Source of the DNA: Cylicocyclus nassatus
Taxonomy: Eukaryota; Nematoda; Chromadorea; Rhabditida; Strongylidae
Assembly: GCA_958299035.1 (NCBI GenBank)
Contig: CATQJL010000316.1
Location: 37,947,441 to 38,011,440 of the forward strand
DNA: 64,000 nt
Direction: 5' to 3'
Shown here piece after piece: positions 59,385 to 64,000 of this stretch. The translations under genes and the position numbers were made by a program. The notes beneath the pieces were generated by a model. The model saw only the letters and a list, made by a program, of their open reading frames with translations. It searched no databases and was not told the origin of the DNA. Position 1 is the first letter of the stretch. Every line of letters starts with the position of its first letter.

Positions 59385-60895
59385 GGAATATTCGAGAATT
59401 TTTTCGAATAATCGAATAACCGAATATATTCGAAAATCAAAAATATCGAATAATCGAATTTCGAATATATTCAAAAACAAAAAATGTCGAATATGCGAAT
59501 ATCGAAATTTTCGAAAAACAAAAATGTCGAATAATTGAATATCGAATATTTTCGAAATAAGAAAATCGTCGAATAATCGAATATCGAATATATTCGAATT
59601 GAAGAAAATCCGAATAGACGATTATTTTGCATCGATTATGTCGAATATTCAAACAAATTTTGATCGAATTAGCACAATGAAGGACTCCGTGCAGTGGGCA
59701 ACTTGGATAATAAACGATGGTTGCTGGTATAGCAGTCAAAATTGTGACGCTGTCATGTAGTTATTCGATTGTACGAAATTGTCGAGTAATCGAATAACTT
59801 CTGAAAATATATTAGGTCGTCCCGAAAGTTTTGTCGGTTTTTTCAGACCACTGTAAGACCACGCACAATGAAGATCTGAATGAGCTTTAGCATGTATTCG
59901 ATGCAGCTTTTCCTTCTCTTTCTTATGGTTACATCTAGGAGCCAAAATCCTGTATGGTTTTTTTGATAATTGCTGAAATTCTTCACCCGTCATTTTTGTC
60001 TGCTCAAAGTTCGGCTAATTTTTGAAAATTTCATTTGAAAGTTTCGGAAAGGGTTAAGTAAGGATCAAATAGAGCAATTCTTGGACTACAAGATGATACT
60101 TCTAGATTCCACTAATCTGCTGATTTTCGCTTCAAAAAATTATTTCTTCGGAGGTCTCGATTTTTGGCAAAGTCATGAAACAGGCAACTACAGCAGAAAC
60201 ATGAAAACTTCCGAAGTTTCTGCGAATTGTAACATGTTTTTTACTGAACACTATTTATGAAACATTAACCAGTTTGACTTGCTTCAAAAAAGCAGCTTTT
60301 TAGAATTTTCGGTACTTTTACGTAGCAAACGTAATCAAAAAGCCGCGGATTTATTGAATAAATAATCATAACGGACTTGTAAGCGTGACCCACGTAATCT
60401 AAAATGGGTACAATGTAGCCAAAGCTTTGCTATACATAACAGTTACCAGCGCTCCTTAGAAGTGTCAGGATAGAAATTTAAATTCAGGAAAGGTTTGGCG
60501 TTACTGTTGAGCTGCTCAAAAAGCCATGACGATAACACTGCAAAGACAGGGTAGGTCAGAGAGCAAATAAAACTGTAAGAAAGAGGATGAAAATCTAAAT
60601 CAAATGGTACCTAGAACGTTTATGGACTGGTGTTCTGTGAGTTTTAGTGAGCGATGAAAAAAACCGACAAAACTTTCTGGACAACTTAATATATATTCGA
60701 ATGTTCGAATATTTTCGAAAATCAAATTTTTCAAATAACCGAATAATCGAATAAATTCGCAATTGACAAATTTCGAATAAGCGAATATCGAATATATTCG
60801 AGATTTTAAAATTTTCGAATAATCGAATTTCGAATAAAATTTATTCGAAGATTTATTCGAATACTCGAATATTTATTCGATTCGGTCCAAAGTAT
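59385..60895. repeat. ATTCGAATA-type tandem array split by an insertion
   Basis: Irregular tandem units of TCGAATAATCGAATATCGAA / AATTTTCGAAAA fill 59385-59665, 59755-59800 and 60692-60895. The middle is occupied by the mariner-type element at 59812-60689. The units are self-complementary (TTCGAA), so the array can fold on itself. Confidence 0.75.
59812..60689. mobile_element. mariner-type MITE, TIR TTAGGTCGTCCCGAAAGTTT, inside the ATTCG array
   Basis: It is 878 bp with TA on both sides. The left end TTAGGTCGTCCCGAAAGTTT and right end AAACTTTCTGGACAACTTAA are inverted. The terminal family is shared with 43903-44911. No transposase. Confidence 0.83.
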
Positions 60896-61801
60896 AATAC
60901 ACATGGGCACCATTCAATTCAAAGAAAATTAGAATTTATTTCAACAAATGTGATTATGGTTCACTTTGAGGCTAGTGTTACGCTCCATTTTCCATGCATT
61001 ATAAAAGTAGAGCGTTTTCCTTCCGATCATCGCTTGCCCAAACGGGGTGGGAAGCCGCTTTTTTGCTGACCGAGACGCGTGCACTAGGGAAACCACGAGA
61101 AAATGTGATTATTCGTTTTCTTTCTTCATAGAGTCCATTTGTCCAACAATGAAGAAATTCTGACATGCAACGATTATGTTGCCAAATAGCGTCGTATTGT
61201 TTCTGCGAGTCCATTAAGTAGGCGATTGTAGTGTGGGCGGAATGCGGCGGTGAGTCATCTTTGACCAGGTCCTAGTTAGCTTGATCTATTTCTGGCGAGG
61301 AACACGCCAAAAAAGATTTTCCTCTTTGTAAGCAATCGGTACGGTTTGATGGATACGTTGACGTTTTATTCATCAGCATACGGTCACAACTGTAGTAGCA
61401 GTACAAGAAGGCAAACAAAGACGACAATGGAGTAACCGGGGCACGTAGATCAGCGATTTATGGGTCAGCAACATGAATAATATCAAATCAGGGTGGGTGA
61501 AGGCGGGGGCAAGTTGCTCCGTCATAAAACAAAATATAATAACCGGATCGAAGGAACGGGATGGTGTAAATTACACTACCGCAGTTGGATGTCAACAGAA
61601 ATCGGCTTGAGTTCAAAATATCCATTGTTCAACATAGCTATGGGATGGGGTACAGCGGATACCGACCAATCGCTGGCGGGGCAAATATCGATTGTGTATA
61701 TATACTAGCGACCTGTAGCAAGTGGATTGGGGCAGACACAGCGGTTGCCTGAAACTATCTATGCCTAAACTAACTGTCATTTTTTCTAAATTTACCTGAT
61801 A

Positions 61802-62776
61802 CAGTGCTGACCAAAAGTTTGCGCCACCTTGTGATTTTGTTATATCTTGCTTTTTTCTAAAAGAATGAGTACAAGTTTTGATATCACTCACACTGCTCAA
61901 CACTATGTCAAAATTTTTTTGAAGTTTCATGCACACAGAAGGAGGTTTTGGGGAAAACGGCAAAATCGAGGTTGGTCAAAACTTGCAGCCACTTTCTATT
62001 AGAAGTCTCCGAAAAAATGTGACCTCCCAGTATCTGGGCTACAGATGCACACCTAAACCTCAAGATATGCAGTGTACAGCGTTCATCAAACTCCAAAATA
62101 GGAGACTTCACGGGGCAAATTTGTTTTAACATCAAATGACGCAAAGATTGGACAAGCCAGTAGATTCTTGAGAAGTAATTGGCTGATTCATGCTTCTGTG
62201 GAAATGCTGTACCATCCGGACGTTTAGTGGTGGTTTGCGAATGTGACAAAAAGAGCATTAGTTGCCGTGCTGCAGAAACTACCATCACTTCAGCTTAGAA
62301 ACGGTGCAATTTTTGCCTGAAAATTGGGCTTAGCGGTCCAAAAAGTTCTCAAATCTGATGGAAACCCTGGTTTTACAGAGACCAGCACTAATCTCATGCT
62401 CGCAGAGCCTCACTGAACATGGAGCCGCTACTGTACCAAAAAGTCTGCGCATTGTTTACAACTAATAATTTTTCTTACCAAATCGAACTTTCGTGAGAGT
62501 AGCACAAACTTTTCTGTGGCAGTAACAGCTTCATGTTTTCGGTGAAGGTATGAGCTCCGACTAGTGCTGGTCTCTGTAAAATCAAAGTTTTCATTAGGTT
62601 TGAGAACTTTATGGACTGCTGGACCCAATTTTCAGGTGAAAATTGCTTCCTATCTGAGTGAAAATGGTGATAGTTCCTGAAACAAGGCAACTAATGCCCT
62701 TTTTGTTACATTCGCAAACCACCACTAAAGGTCTGGATAGTATAACACTTCCATAAGAGCATGAATCAGCCAATTA
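61802..62776. mobile_element. Tc1-like foldback, right terminus missing
   Basis: TA + CAGTGCTGACCAAAAGTTTG is a Tc1-type left end. From about 62130 the sequence folds: ATTGGCTGATTCATGCTTCT pairs with GAGCATGAATCAGCCAAT near 62757-62775, and GTGGTGGTTTGCGAATGT pairs near 62710. The expected right CAGTGCTG terminus is absent; a tandem array starts right after. Confidence 0.65.
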
Positions 62777-62806
62777 CAGTTGTGACCGTGGAATTTGTCC
62801 AAAATT

Positions 62807-62915
62807 GCGGGATTTTCGGGATTCGCGGGATTTTCGGGATTCGCGATATTTGCGAGATTCGCGACTTCGCGGGATTTGCGGAATTCGCGGGATTTGCGGG
62901 ACTTGCGGGATTTAG
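62807..62915. repeat. CGGGATTYG/CGGGATTTT short tandem array
   Basis: About ten degenerate 8-10-bp units (GCGGGATTTTCGGGATTCGC and variants) lie in tandem. On the minus strand they encode a repetitive Asn-Pro-Glu frame, which is not a gene. Confidence 0.8.
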
Positions 62916-64000
62916 CTATAACTTCTTTTAAATCCACTTTATTCGCAATCTGCGTGTAGATTTGGCTTCAGCTTGATGAGACGAATCGTTTGATATACAG
63001 TATGTCCGTAATTCGTGGTGAGGGGATAGACTTACAATGATACCTTGTTGTTCTCTATGTTAAGGCTTTTGTGAACATTTATCACAGCGTAAATCACGAA
63101 TAGCAGGTTCTGGTACGAAGTTTTCATTGTCAAAAACTATCGGGAAAAATTGGGCATTTTTTACATTAGCATTTTATCATTTATCACTGATAATATCACA
63201 TTTTTAGATCATTTTTTGCATATGGTAAGGAAAGTACTGTAGGAAAAGCTGTGTGAATTTCTATCGCTCTTTCTCTCATTATAAGTGATCTACAGGCTTT
63301 TCTAGTTCTATTGCTCGGTCAGCTGGTAGATCCCTCGCTGCAGCAATCGATCGATTTTTCATCGGCACATACTATTGCTGCCAATTCTTACCTAGAATGG
63401 CATTTTTGCTTCAACTCGCTTCACGCCGAAGCCTGGGCTGAAATTCTGCACCTATATGGAAGATGAACGTGGAAATCGACCGCATGAATTTAAGCCATTC
63501 TTATCTGTCGTTGTCATTGATATCATCATTTTATCATTTATCACTGACGACACAAAATTGGATCATTTTTGATACACAATAAGAAATGTACTTTAGAAAA
63601 CGCTGTGTGAGTTTTTATCGCTCTATCTCTTATAGTACAAAACCACTCACAGAACATGCAAAATTTCCGGGAATTCCGCGAAATTCATGTGAATCACGCA
63701 AATTACGCAGGGCCATAACTTCTTTCCGAATGAGTATATTCAAAATCCGAAAACAACGTTGTATTCAGCTCGTCAAGGCGAATCTTTCGATATACAGCTT
63801 GTCTCCAATATCTTGTTTTCAATAATCTTGAATTTGCATGCCGGCGCCTCTTCGCATGGGTGTAACGCAACAAGCATCACACATAGGAGACTGCCATGGG
63901 CACCTTTCGATAGTACTCTTTCACTAGATTATCGTGCGCTAAGCAGCAGCCGAAGACTCTCTTTCAAAAGAGATAGAAGAGCTGATAAACTCTGGAAAAA
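62916..64000. repeat. degenerate direct duplication, no gene seen
   Basis: TTTATCATTTATCACTGAT...TCATTTTTTGCATA...GCTGTGTGAATTTCTATCGC at about 63170-63275 recurs at about 63528-63625. CTTGATGAGACGAATCG...ATATACAG near 62975 recurs near 63767. These suggest an old tandem duplication. No exon is supported to the window end. Confidence 0.5.

Noticed and set aside
1..64000. CRISPR arrays, bacterial defence systems or prophage
   Set aside because: No regularly spaced identical repeats, no ribosome-binding-site-led dense ORFs and clear spliceosomal introns; the DNA is eukaryotic.

Overview
This 64-kb window looks like genomic DNA from a free-living or parasitic nematode, probably a clade V/strongylid-like genome. 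The evidence is AT-rich sequence, short coding exons with GT..AG introns (the smallest is 44 nt), TTTTCAG/TTTTAG-type acceptors, multi-kilobase introns full of repeats, many TA-flanked mariner/Tc1-type foldback elements, and recurrent poly(C)/poly(G) tracts. No bacterial operon, rRNA or CRISPR array is present. Species placement is inference; I ran no search.

Three genes can be assembled exon by exon with matching phases. (1) Positions 1-3277 (+) hold the 3' part of a chromatin corepressor gene with an ELM2 domain followed by a SANT domain (MIER/RERE-EGL-27 type); its 5' end lies outside the window. (2) Positions 28455-30642 (+) hold a small cysteine-rich single-pass membrane protein whose ectodomain ends in a CCC..C pattern like activin/TGF-beta receptor or three-finger ectodomains. 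Its signal-peptide exon is uncertain and may lie in a repeat. (3) Positions 48830-57071 (+) hold a complete four-transmembrane MARVEL-type protein with a 7.4-kb last intron. Weaker evidence supports isolated terminal exons on + near 37.4-37.55, 40.5, 41.6-41.8 and 47.9-48.2 kb, and minus-strand coding-like segments at 40.7-41.1 and 42.85-43.17 kb.

Layout: 1-3.3 kb ELM2-SANT gene; 3.3-28 kb essentially repeat-driven sequence (foldbacks, mariner-like MITEs, a tRNA-derived SINE, a large long-TIR element, and a dispersed element ending in a double-stem hairpin); 28-30.7 kb ectodomain gene; 31-48 kb sparse candidate exons among MITEs, including a TTAA-flanked piggyBac-like MITE; 48.8-57.1 kb MARVEL gene, whose last intron contains a 3.7-kb element with 32-bp perfect TIRs and a TAT duplication; 57-64 kb repeats, including an ATTCG-type tandem array split by a mariner-like MITE, a truncated Tc1-like foldback and a CGGGATT-type tandem array.

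I see no evidence that the genes form a common pathway. The dominant biology is the density and diversity of palindromic non-autonomous DNA transposons, many able to form hairpins of several hundred base pairs. Several sit inside introns of the three genes.
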